Assembly: GCF_001411555.2 (NCBI RefSeq)
Contig: NC_049903.1
Span: forward strand, 13,869,234-13,933,233
Direction: 5' to 3'
Length of the DNA stretch: 64,000 bases
From: Juglans regia
Lineage: Eukaryota > Streptophyta > Magnoliopsida > Fagales > Juglandaceae
This document shows, in pieces, positions 1 to 11,640 of this stretch; position 1 is the stretch's first letter, and each line of letters opens with the position of its first letter. Position numbers and translations under genes: made by a program. The notes beneath the pieces were generated by a model. The model worked only from the letters and a program-made list of their open reading frames with translations, searched no databases and was not told the origin of the DNA.

Positions 1-1171
1 GAGTATATAAATGTCGTTAATCATTTTAAAAAAAAATTGAATAAATACAAGATTAATTTTTTAATAATAGACTCCACTCTTTTTCAAAATGATTACATGA
101 TATTTACGCACTTCACGACTGCATATAGCATTATTCATATATATATATAAGATTTAGATTAATACGGAAATTAAACCTTCTTGACCATTAATAATATAGT
201 TACGAAAAATGTATCAATTACTATTTACTCTTATATTTTATAATTATAATTTTCTTATAAGGTGTGATGGTATTTTTCATATAGTGTGAGGTGTGAGTAG
301 TAAATAGTAATTGATAAGAAATTTTTTTTTATAATTAAATAATAAGTGAATAATTTTTAAATATTTTTTTTGTTCCCATGACCCGTAAAAATTAAGTTAC
401 TCAGAAAAACCTTTTAAATTATGCCTGGAAGTGGCAGCCAAAGACCCGTCCGTATCGTAATTCGTATGTGACACTTTATTATCTGGTAAAAATTACTTTT
501 TCCTCTGGTAATGGCTGCTCCGCGTGTTATTTAGCATAAATTTATTTATTTATTTAATTTTATAGTTTTTTAATATATTTAAAAAATAATAAATATATAT
601 CAATATATTAAAAGTTATTTTTTTAATCATTAAATGTAAAAAATATAAAAAAATAAAATAAAATATATGATTGATAAAAATAAATAATAAATTCAAGCCA
701 CATGCTAGCATTTCTCTTTTATTTTATTACGTTTTCTTTTCTGTTTATCCACCCCGTCTCCTACTTCATTTTAGTTAGTCACGAATATACATATTTCTTA
801 ATGTAAAGTTAGATCAAGTTCCGCGTAATCGCAAACGTTGAATTCACACCCTGTAATAATCAAATGATTATTTGCTACTTTTAGACTGATTTATATATAT
901 GAAAAATTTAATTATAAGCGATTATGCGTATTAATACGCGTATCCATTTAATATAATTAGTCAGAAAGTAGATTTTATTGATAACAATACTAATTTAAAT
1001 TTAGAATATGAAATCAACAATATTAATACGCAAATTAGTAAACAAATTTACTTCTATATAACAAAACACATATATATAAGTTGCTCCAAGAATTGCAAAA
1101 TAGCGTCCCTCTTCTTTTCAAAATGTATATTTCCAAAGTGACACATAAGCTTCACATTTAATTATGGAAAA
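1..1171. other. AT-rich spacer, no gene
   Basis: No coding signal is visible here. The first 130 bases (long A runs, then CTCCACTCTTTTTCAAAA and a GCACTTCACGACTGCATATA-type segment) resemble 11494-11640, so this is a dispersed repeat. Around 245-310 a GGTGTGATGG...GTGTGAGGTGTGAG stretch looks like half of the fold-back family seen at 1172-1380. Confidence 0.6.
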
Positions 1172-1380
1172 ATTATATTCATCATCTTCATACCACATAC
1201 TATATATAATTTTTTTATTTTTTTCTTATCAAATGTGTAGTTTATGGATGGTGAGCAGAAAAAATCAATTAGTTTAGAAAAAATAAAACAAAAAATAAAT
1301 TAAATTAAATTAAATTAAAACAAAATAAATAAAAATAAATATGGTGTGTGGTGTGTGGGGATAATGAGTAATAAAGCTCT
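1172..1380. repeat. Fold-back MITE-like element (TGGTGTGTGG family)
   Basis: The left end reads ATTCATCATCTTCATACCAC and the right end contains ATGGTGTGTGGTGTGTGG followed by AATGAGTAATAAAGCTCT. The two are imperfect inverted repeats around an A/T-rich middle. Related copies lie near 16150, 16985 and 62005. Ends are approximate and no target duplication is clear. Confidence 0.5.
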
Positions 1381-1744
1381 TATTAGAATAATTCAGTCTA
1401 CTGTCTAGCGAACATGTCCTCAGTATTTCCTATTTGACAAGATTTGCTTTGCAATAAATAGTGTTTAAAATTAAATTAGGAAAATGATATTCGTAAGAGA
1501 CTTCGCGCAGGGATGCCTACGTGAAAAATGAAACGGTGCGTTTCGTACAAACGATCCATTTGGCTTCCCTCCTCCATCTCCCTCCTCTATTCAAATCCAT
1601 TTCTCTCCCCTCCATCATTTCTTCTTCATTCTCACTACCTCCATCTCCGAAGTGCAGCCAAGATCCAAGATGGGTTTAGAGCCCGAGAGCCATCTCCCTC
1701 CCTCTTCCATGTCGCGACCCGAGTGCCATCTCGATCCCACGAAG

Positions 1745-1747
<3 letters not shown>

Positions 1748-1816
<69 letters not shown>
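1748..1816. repeat. (CT)n microsatellite
   Basis: Uninterrupted CT dinucleotide run of about 69 bases. It creates long artificial reading frames (poly Ser-Leu on plus, poly Arg-Glu on minus) that should not be taken as genes. It begins just after GAAGGTACT. Confidence 0.95.
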
Positions 1817-1819
<3 letters not shown>

Positions 1820-2966
1820 TATTCCGTTTGTTATTGATTGAAGGGGTCAAAGTTAATTTGCGTTGGGTTTGGATTATTCACAATTTTTCTTAAATTATGA
1901 GGTTCCTTGTTTGTCAATTTCTGTTCAATTGAATGGTGGAACTAACAATTTTTCATGAAACAAAGTGTGAGCAACCCCTTTTATGAATCACATGCTTTGA
2001 GAAAATTCATGATTTTAGCTTAAATTGCAATATTTTATCAGTGGGGGATGTAATTTGGAACTGTGTTGTGATGGATTTTCACTGTTTACATCTTGGAATT
2101 CTAATTCCACGGATTGATTTTTCAGAAACTGTATCACTTATATTTATGCTGCGCTAGCACATGTTGTAAACAATGGAGGGAGGGACTGATGTGTTGAGGG
2201 TATGATAGTAATGGTTGCATGCCTAAATCATGGATTGCATACTTAAATCATGGTTGATGATCAATGCCATCACCAACCTGCAGGCCCAACCAAACGAGTT
2301 CTTGAAAATGACAAAAATTGGGAATTAGATGGTTCTTTGACAAAAATTTGGGATCATTGACAATCTGTAGGCTCAAACATCTTGCTGGTTTTCTTGGGGC
2401 TTTTTCCCTTTTTGGAATAGTTTTAAAATGGATTTATTCATTGTGTCTCTATCTTCTTCTGGTTTTCTTTTTTATAACAGATTAAGCAAGAAATTTATTG
2501 GTTCAAAAAAAAAGCAATGTCTAGATTTATACTCTAAAAAGACCATCCAATGAATAACCAATGTGAAGATGAGACAAAGGACAGTTGGTAATTCTCAATT
2601 TTTGTTGTCTGTAGTATTTTTATGGTTGTTTTCTCTTGTACACATCATGTATACTCGATTGCCCCTTGCACTTGCTTTTATCGATCCAACAAATTAGCTA
2701 TTTGTCGATTTGCTATTCTTATGTTCTGTTTTTAAAATTTTATGTTATTGTTTTATATGTACTTGGGATACACCTTGCATATTTATTAATAAGATTTCCA
2801 ATTACTCAAGTCCGAAAAAAGAAAAAAATCATGTTATTGAATTTGCAATTAAGGATTTTGCATCCAGGAATAGAATATAAAAAATTTTAATGTCAGGTGT
2901 AATTATATTTTCCGCGCAATGTGACTATAACTTCTCAAGTACCAATGACTTTTTGTTGTTTTATAG

Positions 2967-3906
2967 GTTAAGCATGTCATCAGAGAACATAATGTTCTTG
3001 CTGCAAGTGAGTTCATTGAACTCTTCCGTGAATTAGTTGTGGCCAAACTTACTATCATTGCAAATCAAAAGCGAAAGAATTGATAAACATTTATTACTTT
3101 GTATGGCTTGAATACATGTAATTCTGATCTGGGTCTAATTAGTCTAGGCAATGCCCATCAGATCTGAAAGAAGGGATTGCTAGCTTAATATTTGCTGCTC
3201 CAAGTTGCTCAGAAATTCCAAATCTATTGGCAATTAGGAATATTTTTGAGAAAAAATATGGGAAAGATTTTGTATCTGCAACTAATTATCGTCTTCCTTT
3301 TATTAGCCATATCTTATACAACAAGATCCATATATTGCCTCATTGAATGGCTTATATGTGAGTTAGCTACTAGTTTTCTTTTCTCCCAAAAGTATGATTG
3401 TTATGTACTCTAATAACTTTTGTTTTCCTAATTTCTAACAATTAATCGACAAGCTCTGTAAGAACCTCTACTGGTGAAGCAAAGTTGAAAGTCATGAAGG
3501 AAATAACAACTCAGTCAGCCAAGCCAAATAAGGCAATTACCATGTAAGTTATCCAATCTGTTCATCTCCAATTCACCAAAAAAGATCTGAGTTAAATCGT
3601 TGTTTATTCATTTTCTTGACATTTTCTTCTGGTTATTTACCTGGATCAACATGTAGTCGCCAAAATGACAATATGCATTTTGAGGACACTGTGTCAACTG
3701 CTAAAACTGTTGCAAAATCTGCCAAGAAAGCAATTGTTGCTGCGCAAGTTGGGACTATTTGGCAGACAGAGATTTCAATCAAGCTACTCAAGCATCTGGT
3801 CTTCAAACCGGCCAGAGTTATGTGCACAACTTCACCATTGTTGGCCAAAGAGGAATTTTCTGGTAGCATGCCCACGTCAAACAATCAAAATGAAGCCCCC
3901 ACTTAA
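2967..3906 (+). pseudogene. IST1-like (ESCRT-III regulator) gene remnant
   Basis: Conceptual translation of four blocks follows the IST1 family, whose members bind ESCRT-III/VPS4 and act in endosomal sorting. Block 2967-3071 follows TTATAG and reads VKHVIREHNVLAASEFIELF. Block 3148-3281 starts CPSDLKEGIASLIFAAPSCS and ends near EKKYGKDFVSAT. Block 3454-3543 carries SVRTSTGEAKLKVMKEI and ends at a good donor (AT|GTAAGT). Block 3657-3906 contains MHFEDTVSTAKTVAKSAKKA, like the region after the IST1 domain. The first exon (basic N-terminal helix) was not found. Blocks 1 and 2 lack clear GT donors, and block 1 runs into a TGA at 3081. I infer a truncated, decaying copy; an expressed divergent gene with an unseen first exon remains possible. 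The last block's C-terminus after about 3760 does not resemble the family. Confidence 0.6.
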
Positions 3907-3931
3907 TGGGAACTTTGTACATTATACGTTA

Positions 3932-4014
3932 GAGACTATTTGAAATGTTGTGTACTATGGAACAATTTGGAATGTTGTGTATTATGAAACTATTTGAAAT
4001 GTTGTATACTATGA
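3932..4014. repeat. Three-copy tandem repeat of about 28 bp
   Basis: Three adjacent units of the pattern ACTATTTGAAATGTTGTGTA followed by CTATG, each with a few substitutions, lie just after the last IST1-like block. Confidence 0.75.
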
Positions 4015-4744
4015 GAATATGTCACTAGACACAGGTTAATATATAGAACCACCAAAAAGCTTCTTTCATTTGTAGAAATTGATAAATTTTATATAACAAA
4101 ATATTTATCATCTTTTTTACAATCACTTGCTCACAATTCACATATTGCAATCATCCTCTCACATATTGTTTACAATCATAATACCAAAAAAGAAAATACA
4201 CTCAATAGCAAATCATAATCCAAATTCAGAAAGATCTAGCTATGCTCCACCCTCATTATCCAACTTACTTCGATCCACCCCAAGATGCATCTATGAAGAT
4301 AATAACACAAAATTTAGCAGTTATAATCAAAAGATTAAACAAAATCAAGTACCATTATATGAAGTAGAGATGAAACAAAATAGAATCATCAAGTACACTT
4401 TCTTGAGTTGCAATCACTGGTTCACTAAACTGGGTTCCACTAGAGTCAAAAACCTCGGGGATGTTTCCACACTACTAAAAAATTAGATGAAAGTAACCTG
4501 ATTACTTTCAAATAAAAATAAAAAAGAAATATAATTTAAATTTCAACCAATGCTTGTGTCCCAACCAATATAATTTAAAATAAAAGTAACCTGAATGGGA
4601 ACACTCTCTTGTTCCCAACCAATGCTTCGCCAAACTAATTCTTACGCATGTCAACAATTTCGGTATCTCCTCCATGCGGCTACGTATAAAAAACAAAACC
4701 ATATTACATTTAAAAAAAAACAAAATAAAATCTATAACAAAAAG
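4015..4744. other. Spacer downstream of the FAR1-like pseudogene
   Basis: A/T-rich with no supported gene. It contains two near copies of a CCAACCAAT(G)-type phrase around 4540-4625. It may hold the 3' UTR of the adjacent minus-strand pseudogene. Confidence 0.4.
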
Positions 4745-7443
4745 TTAAGGATTAATTACTTCTCTACGCTTTCCCTTTTGCGTAGCTTTTCTCGTCTTGG
4801 CCTTGCACACTTTCTCCATTATGGAAGCTCTCCTGAGAGATGGTTGTTTGCCTTTGCCTCTCACAATAAGGGGACTGAGTACTTTCTTAGAACTCGTACC
4901 TATAGTTGTATCTATAGTTGGAACTGCAATATTGGAACAATTTTGGATTAGCGGCTTGTTGGTGAGATAGACTTCGTTCATTGCATACAACTTGTCAATC
5001 ATATCCTAAGTATGTTCATCACATGAAACTGCATTACTTGCGACGTTGCCACATATCTTCATTATACATGAATATCTACTCACGTCTGGCCTCTCATCAG
5101 CTACGTCATAACTGTTACTTATCAGGGTGTATTTTCTTTTTATGTCCTTCCTCTATCGGTCCAATATGTACTTCTTTGGTAGCAACCGAACTCGTTTAAC
5201 CTTCGAAGTGACAAATACATGTCTATACAATATACCTCTCATCTTAAACAATCTGCATGAACACTTCACATCGCACTCAGCTTCATTAATGTACATAGGA
5301 TGAGTAACCTCCTTGATGAAACCATCAAGGCAGACTTCATCTTCTACATAGTACGTTGCAATTACACCATTATTTTGTTGAAAAATTGGAAGACAACCAA
5401 GTATCCCATTACTTCTTGTTGAACTTCTCTAAATTTAGAGTTTGTGTACAACTCTTGAAATATCTCATCGAATGGACAGATAGATACGAGTGGGATTGTG
5501 AAGTTGAATGAGTGGAAGTCCGCCCCATTTTTATTCTCAATCTTCTTCCTCAATAATGCGTTATCGAACTAATCGAAAAACTCTTTTAAGTTTGTCTTAG
5601 CATGAATATATCTGTCGAATAAAGCATTCATGCTCTCACTTCGTTGAGTTGTACTCATTCTATCCCAGAAAAAATCTTTAAGAAATACTGGTACCAAATA
5701 AGTACGCTCTGTGTATAATGATTGCAACCAGGCATTCTCTTGCAAGTTGTATGTCATAATTAATGCATCCCAACATTTCGCAAACTTCTTAATGGTCTGT
5801 GAATCATACGCACACTTGAGCAAATGACTTTTCAACCCGGTTTTGTATGCATTGTGGGAACCCAACTTCTCGGGCATTTTTTTTAATATGTGCTACAAGG
5901 AAAATCTATGTCGGCTATTTGGAAATATGATATCAATGACATTTTTCATTACTCTATCTTGATCTATGATAATTGCCTTCGGAGCATTATCATCCATACA
6001 ATTCAGCCCAGTCTCAAACAACCATGCAAACGTTTCAGTATTTTCACTAGAAATCAATCATGCCCCCAAAAGAATTGATTGGCCATGATAGTTTACACCC
6101 ATAAACGGTGGAAAGGGCATCCCATACCTGTTTGTCAAATGTGCTGTGTCGAATGTGAAGACATCACCAAAATATTTGTAGGCTGCCCTACTTGGTGCAT
6201 CAACCCAAAAAACATTCATCAACCTGCCGTCATCATCCAAGTCTAAAGAATAAAAAAATCTATCATGCTTGTATTGCATCCTAGCAAAATACTCACGAAG
6301 AGCTCTAGTGCCACATTTCCCAACTCGAATGTGACGTGCCTTGTCAATATAATTACGACAGTCTTTCACTAATAATGGCAAGTTTTCATACCCACCCGCT
6401 CCTTGCACAAGAGAGGCAAAACTCTTATTCATTTAGATCCCCGCCTAATCATTTGTATCTAAGACTCTCTTTACAGACTCGCTCACTTCTCTATTGCAGC
6501 GAAAGAACCCTGATTTATGTGGACTTAGGCCATGGTTGTGCTCATTGTGTACACTCAATACTTTCAACATCCCATTAACAAACGTAACATTTATCTTTGC
6601 CTTACATTCTATTTTTTATATCGGGCGTGACCTCCTAACATTTGACGTTCGGTTCCGAACCTTCCCTCCACGGGCACAACCAAGTGTGACATATTTGAGA
6701 GCTCCATCCTTATACCTCTTACTACTTTGCTTACTTACCCCGAAACTGTATTGTTTCCCATATTTCTTATAATAAGAATGTAACTCTTCTTCGGATTTAA
6801 ATATCATCCCAACTTGGGCTCCTCAATGCTATCATCCGCCTCAATATACATTGTATCCTGTGTCCCGGATTCATCGTCATCTTTGGATTTAACAGTATTA
6901 GGAACAGTGGGCGTAGACAAACTTTCAACCTCCCTAGAGTCAGGTGTAGCACTTTGAATTTCTTCCACATTACTTGAACTTACGAAGTGTAAACCAATAG
7001 AAGGATTAACTGATGAGTGAAATGGGGGCATTAGATTTTCCGGCAGTTTACACCCACAAAAAAAATCTATGTTTTAAATTGATTAGAAACATGGTGAAAA
7101 ATAAGCGCACTACTTAAGGGACGAACTTATCACCTGAGCAGTCCATGTAGATGGACTAGCATCAGGACGAGGAACAAAGGGACGCATGTGGCATTGGTGG
7201 ATGGAAACCATGCGTATAGCTTGAGAAATCTGGATAAAATGGTATTGGTATCACCTAACATAGAAACCAATAATTATTATGAAACAAAGATGTAGTAATA
7301 TAAATATAGACATTATGTGTTACAGTCAAATGATTTTGATTTAATATTCAAAATACCTGGGTTGCTATATTGATTGATGGATTTGTTGATGGATCTGCAG
7401 TAGGAGGCATTATAGGAGATACGTATGTCTTCCCTTTCTCCAT
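4745..7443 (-). pseudogene. FAR1-RELATED SEQUENCE-like (MULE-derived) pseudogene
   Basis: FAR1/FRS proteins are transcription factors derived from Mutator-like transposases. Reading the minus strand, a first exon at 7443-7357 gives 29 codons (MEKGKTYVSP...) and ends CAG|GT. A second block, 7254-7134, has proper AG and CAG|GT borders but holds one extra base that shifts the frame. The main block from about 7060 carries an acidic N-terminus (7031-6808), the start of the FAR1 DNA-binding domain (6807-6616), the MULE transposase domain with FDTAHLTNRYGMPF and GVNYHGQSILLGA (6432-6058), its continuation with SQTIKKFAKCWDALI and TQRSESMNALFD (5877-5569), a SWIM finger CSCRLFKMRGILYRH (about 5205-5285) and the basic tail LSPLIVRGKGKQPS (5002-4745). 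Stops or frameshifts break the frame near 6610, 6435, 6057, 5885 and 5560. The SWIM motif has Tyr where CRH is usual. Separate introns suggest a host FRS gene rather than an intact transposon. Confidence 0.8.
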
Positions 7444-7756
7444 CTATCTAGAGAATAGTAAGGAGAATCTAGTAAGCTCATGGGCCAATGTCCCTCTTCA
7501 TGAAAGTAAAACCGAAATAAATTTTAGATGGAAAACCAAATACAACTAACAAAAGTGTATAAGCATTAGCTTTGAAAATCCAAATTACAGATCGACAGCT
7601 CATGGACCATTCTCCTAAAATGTTGTTTATCACCTTCTCTTTAATTATATAAAAAAAAAAATGTTGTTTACCACCTTAACCTGCTTGTAAGATGTTAAGT
7701 TTCAATTATAACATTTACGCTTGCACCCACCCTTGTTGGGAGACAGACAAAAACAG

Positions 7757-7819
<63 letters not shown>

Positions 7820-8705
7820 TGTTTCATTGTATTCCCATGATGTACATGGGTGTTTGAACCCAACCACCATCACTGGATTCTAAACTGCAGATAATCCCAT
7901 TATCGACAAAATCACCAACCCTTTTCACCTTCCTTTAACTCTCTAGGCTCAACAGGATACTTCCCAGAGAAGCAATAACAACCTCATGAAAACAAAATTG
8001 AACCCACTTACCATAGATAATGTCGACGACTAGTGGAGGAGGTGAAGTGTTCAAAGCTACCAGAGATGACGCCGACACAAACGACTGGTGGAGGTAGATT
8101 CGAAAAATCTGATGATAGTGAGGTGGGTGGTGGAGGAGTGCAACGCAGCGCAGCGTAGCCGAGGAATGGGTCGTGGAGGAACAACAAACCTGAATGGGTT
8201 TCGAAAATGGGTTGCAAAAATCAGTGTTTTTGAGACAAACGTGAATGAGGGAGACAGACATGAATGAAGGAAATGGATTGCAATTCTTCTACAGGCAGGA
8301 AATGATGAATAACTATGTTTGTGTTTGTGAGTTTCAACCTTCTGAGTTCAGTTCGCAGGCAATTGTAATTTGTCATCTTTTTTTTTTACTCTTTAGTTTT
8401 ACTTGACGTGGCATATAACTCATCCTTGTGCAATTCTTTCGCCAACTTCCTTGTCTGTAGAAGAATTGAATTATCTTGCAAAACTAAATTTTGCCATGTA
8501 GACAATTTGGAGGTCCATATGATCGGTTTGCAAGTATAATTACTTATGAATTAAAATATACATAATGTAAATATTCTTAGGCTAACAATTAATATATATT
8601 TTTGTAATTATATATCTTATATATATATATATATGCTCTCATCGTTTGGTTTTAGCATTAATCTTATGAATCTTATTGTACGTGTTTAATTGTCTCGTTT
8701 CACTA
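7444..8705. other. Spacer, no supported gene
   Basis: Upstream of the FAR1-like pseudogene. Two overlapping minus-strand frames at 7935-8261 have no domain resemblance and lie in ordinary GA-rich text; I do not call them. A compound AT/GA microsatellite sits at 7757-7816. Confidence 0.5.
7757..7816. repeat. Compound (AT)n(AG)n microsatellite
   Basis: About 20 bases of AT followed directly by about 40 bases of AG dinucleotides. Confidence 0.95.
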
Positions 8706-8940
8706 GGCTCCGTTTGGATTTGAAAAGTGTTTCATCTCATCTCATCTCATAATTACAACTTTTTAAAATTTTCACACAAAATATAATAAATAATTTAATT
8801 TTTTCAAATCTCAATTCAATTTTTTCAAATCTCAAAACAACAATAATATTAAAATTTAATATTTTAATAATATATATATGTTTTAACTTTAATCTCTCAT
8901 ATAAAACCATCTCATCTCATCTGTAAATCCAAATCAGCCC
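8706..8940. mobile_element. Tourist-like MITE (CATCTCAT family)
   Basis: The left end GGCTCCGTTTGGATTTG is mirrored by a right end TAAATCCAAATCAGCCC. Between them are CATCTCATCTCAT runs, TTTCACACAAAATATAATAA and AATTTTTTCAAATCTC. The same body recurs at 14801, 31588, 41200 and 59312. The flanks fit a 3 bp TWA target duplication, as for PIF/Harbinger MITEs; the full-length Harbinger at 46657-54857 has related ends. Confidence 0.75.
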
Positions 8941-9700
8941 TATTATTTCCAAAGTCTAAGCTTTATATTGTAACATCAATAAAAAATAAACAACCAGGAT
9001 TTGACATGAAATTGCTTAATTAGTTTATTAGCTACATGAATGGATTGGGATTCTATAGATCTCTCTTAGGATAAATAATTCCAAATGCATGGAGTTATTA
9101 GAATGTTAAGGATCATTAACTTTGGGTTCTTTATCTTTCATAAATAAATAAATAAATAAATATTGTAACTTAGTTCATTGATAGATGGAGTCAACTCATT
9201 TAAAGGAAATCTAAAATTCTGGAGCTAAGATTTTCAAGTGTTATGGACAAAAATTTAGTCCCATATTGATCAAATACAAAATAGACAATTGTTTTATATA
9301 GAATTATTTAGTCCAAGAGGCAAAACTGCTCTAAATTTATTTCGAAAAAACGTTATTGAAAAATATTTAAAGTGTTTTTCATATATATTATAAAAACCAA
9401 ATTAAATAGAAAACTAGGCTGGATTTCAAATCGAAATTATAAATTATAAATTCAAATTTATATATAAATATATAAATTTTAAATTTATTTAAAATCTGTT
9501 TTGGATGGTGTTCCCTTTGTTAGGGCTCGGCCTTGCTAGTTGCCTTATTGTGTGAACTTCGCGCCTTGCCACAGCCTTGGCCCTTCTTTTTTAATTTCTT
9601 TATTTTCATTTTTTTTTTAAATTTCCGACCGTTAGCTCTTCAATCCTAATCTCTCGTCTTTAGCTCTCTCGGACTCTCTCTCACTCACTGTCACTCTCTC
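8941..9700. other. Spacer, no gene
   Basis: A/T-rich, with short (AAAT)n and TATAAAT runs and no coding signal. Pyrimidine-rich text from about 9630 leads into the likely leader of the gene at 10228. Confidence 0.5.
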
Positions 9701-9775
9701 TACTCGGATTTGATCTGTGTTCAGCCTCCCTTCTTGGACCGAATCATCTGTGCTTCAACTTTCCCTCCGTCTTAG

Positions 9776-10214
9776 GTATGTGTGCTAAACAATGGAACTC
9801 GAAATTATACTAGGAATTTGTTTTATTAGGGTTCGATCGTCCTCCAAATTTTCGTATTCCTGATAAAGTTGGCGCATTTCTGACATTATTTCGGGTTTCG
9901 ATCAAAACTCAAGCCTTTATGCTCGTCTGCCCTAAATGGTTCACTGATTGAATTGAAGACTTCCTTTCTTTGAGTTTGCTCAAGAACAACAACTAATATT
10001 TGAATTTGGAAATTCTGAGAATTTTTCAAATCGAGAGTTTGATCGAAATTTACGGAATTCCGAAGGATGTAGGCTTTAATTTCTTCAAGAATCCCTATCC
10101 CCATGCTAGTCTGCTATTAATGGCCCCGACTGGATTAAAAGGGTTTTCCTCCTTTTTAGGGTTTTCAATGGAAACTTCTGAAAGGTTTTCAGATCAAGGG
10201 TTGGATTAAATCAA
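9776..10214 (+). other. Probable 5'UTR intron of the 10228 gene
   Basis: A CT-rich leader-like stretch ends CCGTCTTAG|GTATGTGTGC, a good plant donor. AATCAAG|GCTGG shortly before the ATG at 10228 is a usable acceptor. The interval is T-rich, as plant introns are. Inferred from splice consensus only. Confidence 0.4.
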
Positions 10215-10227
10215 GGCTGGTACAAGC

Positions 10228-10749
10228 ATGGAAGAGGACTTTCGAAAGCCTCCTCTCACTTACAGTGCCGACGAGATTGATGCCTGTCAAATCCTGCTCC
10301 AACTTCCTGTTTTAGTCTGTGAATCAGATTCTCGCCTCAATTGTTTCGGATTCAATTGGGGCTTTAAGAGGACGAGATCAAACCCACTTCCAAACTCTAT
10401 CAAAGACAAGGTTAGGGATCCTGCAACCCAGGTTTCTTCCTCTCCCGGTGAATTCCAAGAGAACTTGAAAAGGAAGAGGGAGTATGGGGATATGAAGCAT
10501 GAATCTGGAAGGATGAAGGACTTGGGATTGAAAGCAATGAAGCAAGATAATCACATCAGTTCACTCGGAATTCACAACATCCCTTTTGAATTATTGGCCC
10601 TAGAGTTCGATCTGAATGAGGCTAATCGGATTCTGGATAAGACCATGGCTGCTCAAGCTGGAAAGACAAGGATTAAGATATGCAGGGCCAAGAACTCTTC
10701 TGCTGACAGTAGACAATGCAACCCAATACTAACATTAGATGCTCGATGA
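10228..10749 (+). CDS. Small unrecognised protein with a DLN repression-like motif
   Basis: The open frame encodes 173 residues from the ATG at 10228, which lies behind a likely leader intron, to a TGA. I do not recognise the family. Visible features are an acidic N-terminus (MEEDFRKPPLTYSADEIDAC), a possible nuclear signal KRKRE at residues 81-85, and LEFDLNEA at residues 125-132. The last resembles the DLNxxP/LxLxL (EAR-type) repression motifs of plant transcriptional regulators, but the proline is absent. There is no signal peptide or membrane segment. A decayed copy of the second half follows directly (10819-11150), showing the locus was tandemly duplicated. Coding status rests on frame length, start context and the preserved motif; a nuclear role is only a guess. 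Confidence 0.6.
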   Translation: MEEDFRKPPLTYSADEIDACQILLQLPVLVCESDSRLNCFGFNWGFKRTRSNPLPNSIKDKVRDPATQVSSSPGEFQENLKRKREYGDMKHESGRMKDLGLKAMKQDNHISSLGIHNIPFELLALEFDLNEANRILDKTMAAQAGKTRIKICRAKNSSADSRQCNPILTLDAR

Positions 10750-10818
10750 TTCGTACATTCATCTGTAGCTTTTGTTTTCTTTCGTTTCTTCTTCCTATTC
10801 ATCTATCTGTACATGGGC

Positions 10819-11150
10819 CCTGCAATCCAGCTTTGTTCCTCAACCAGTCGATTCCAAGAGAAGCTCAGGATTTGTTAAGGAACAGAGATCATTTATCAGA
10901 TAGGGGTTGTGAATGATGGTTCTGAAGAAATGGAGGCTTCCAACTTTGGGTTGAAAGCAAGGAAATAAAATAATCAGGTGGGATTTATTCCTAGTTCTTG
11001 ATCAGACTTCTTTGTCTTGAAAACGATGCTAACATTCCATTTGGGTGGCGCAAGAGTTGGATCTGAACGAGGCCACGACTACTCAAGCAAGATATTTAGG
11101 GCCAAGAACTTAATGGCTTGATGGTTCTAATGCTCATTCGTTTTTAGCTT
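10819..11150 (+). pseudogene. Decayed tandem copy of the 10228 gene
   Basis: Blocks match the upstream gene in order: CCTGCAATCCAG versus CCTGCAACCCAG, CGATTCCAAGAGAAGCTC versus TGAATTCCAAGAGAACTTG, TTGGGTTGAAAGCAAGGAA versus TTGGGATTGAAAGCAATGAA, GAGTTGGATCTGAACGAGGC versus GAGTTCGATCTGAATGAGGC, AGGGCCAAGAACTT versus AGGGCCAAGAACTC, and the 3' flank with TAGCTTTT. Deletions and stops remove any long frame, although the DLNEA codons survive. Confidence 0.8.
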
Positions 11151-11493
11151 TTCTTTTTTACCTTCCTTTTCTTTTCTATTTTTGGGCCTCTCTAGACGAT
11201 TATTTGCGTTGTAAAAGTGTGTTGAGAATCGAGATTAATACAATGTTACAAAGCTCCACAGACCAAGATGCTTTAATTTATTCATATTTTGTATCCATTT
11301 TTTTTTTATTTTTTAAAAATACTTAAAGGAGTTTGAAAAATTATTGAAGAAAAATGAAAGAAAAAAGAAAAACAATTTACATGGTTACCAAATTTCATTC
11401 AAGAAAGTAAGTATGACAAGAGTGAAGCAACCAATTTACATGTTTGAAACCATTTATTATTATTGTTTTTTTTATATACTTTTGAGATCAAAG

Positions 11494-11640
11494 CACCTGT
11501 AAATCATTTTGAAAAAAATTAATAAATACGAGATTCATATAAAAAAAATTAATTTTTTAATTATAGACCTCACTCTTTTTCAAAACAACTGCACGACACT
11601 TGAACACTCAACAACTGTATATAACATTACTCTTTACTAT
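11494..11640. repeat. Dispersed repeat also present at 1-130
   Basis: Shares TAAATCATTTTGAAAAAAAT, AATAAATACGAGATT, ATTTTTTAATTATAGACC, CACTCTTTTTCAAAA and a GCACGACACTTGAACACT...ACTGTATATAACATTA pattern with the start of the window. Type and ends are undetermined. Confidence 0.6.

Noticed and set aside
1635..1850. Minus-strand frame with a long Arg-Glu run, and the matching plus-strand frames
   Set aside because: Produced by the CT microsatellite; no domain or start support.
7935..8261. Two overlapping minus-strand frames of about 70-108 residues
   Set aside because: No recognisable domain; they run through ordinary GA-rich text upstream of a pseudogene.
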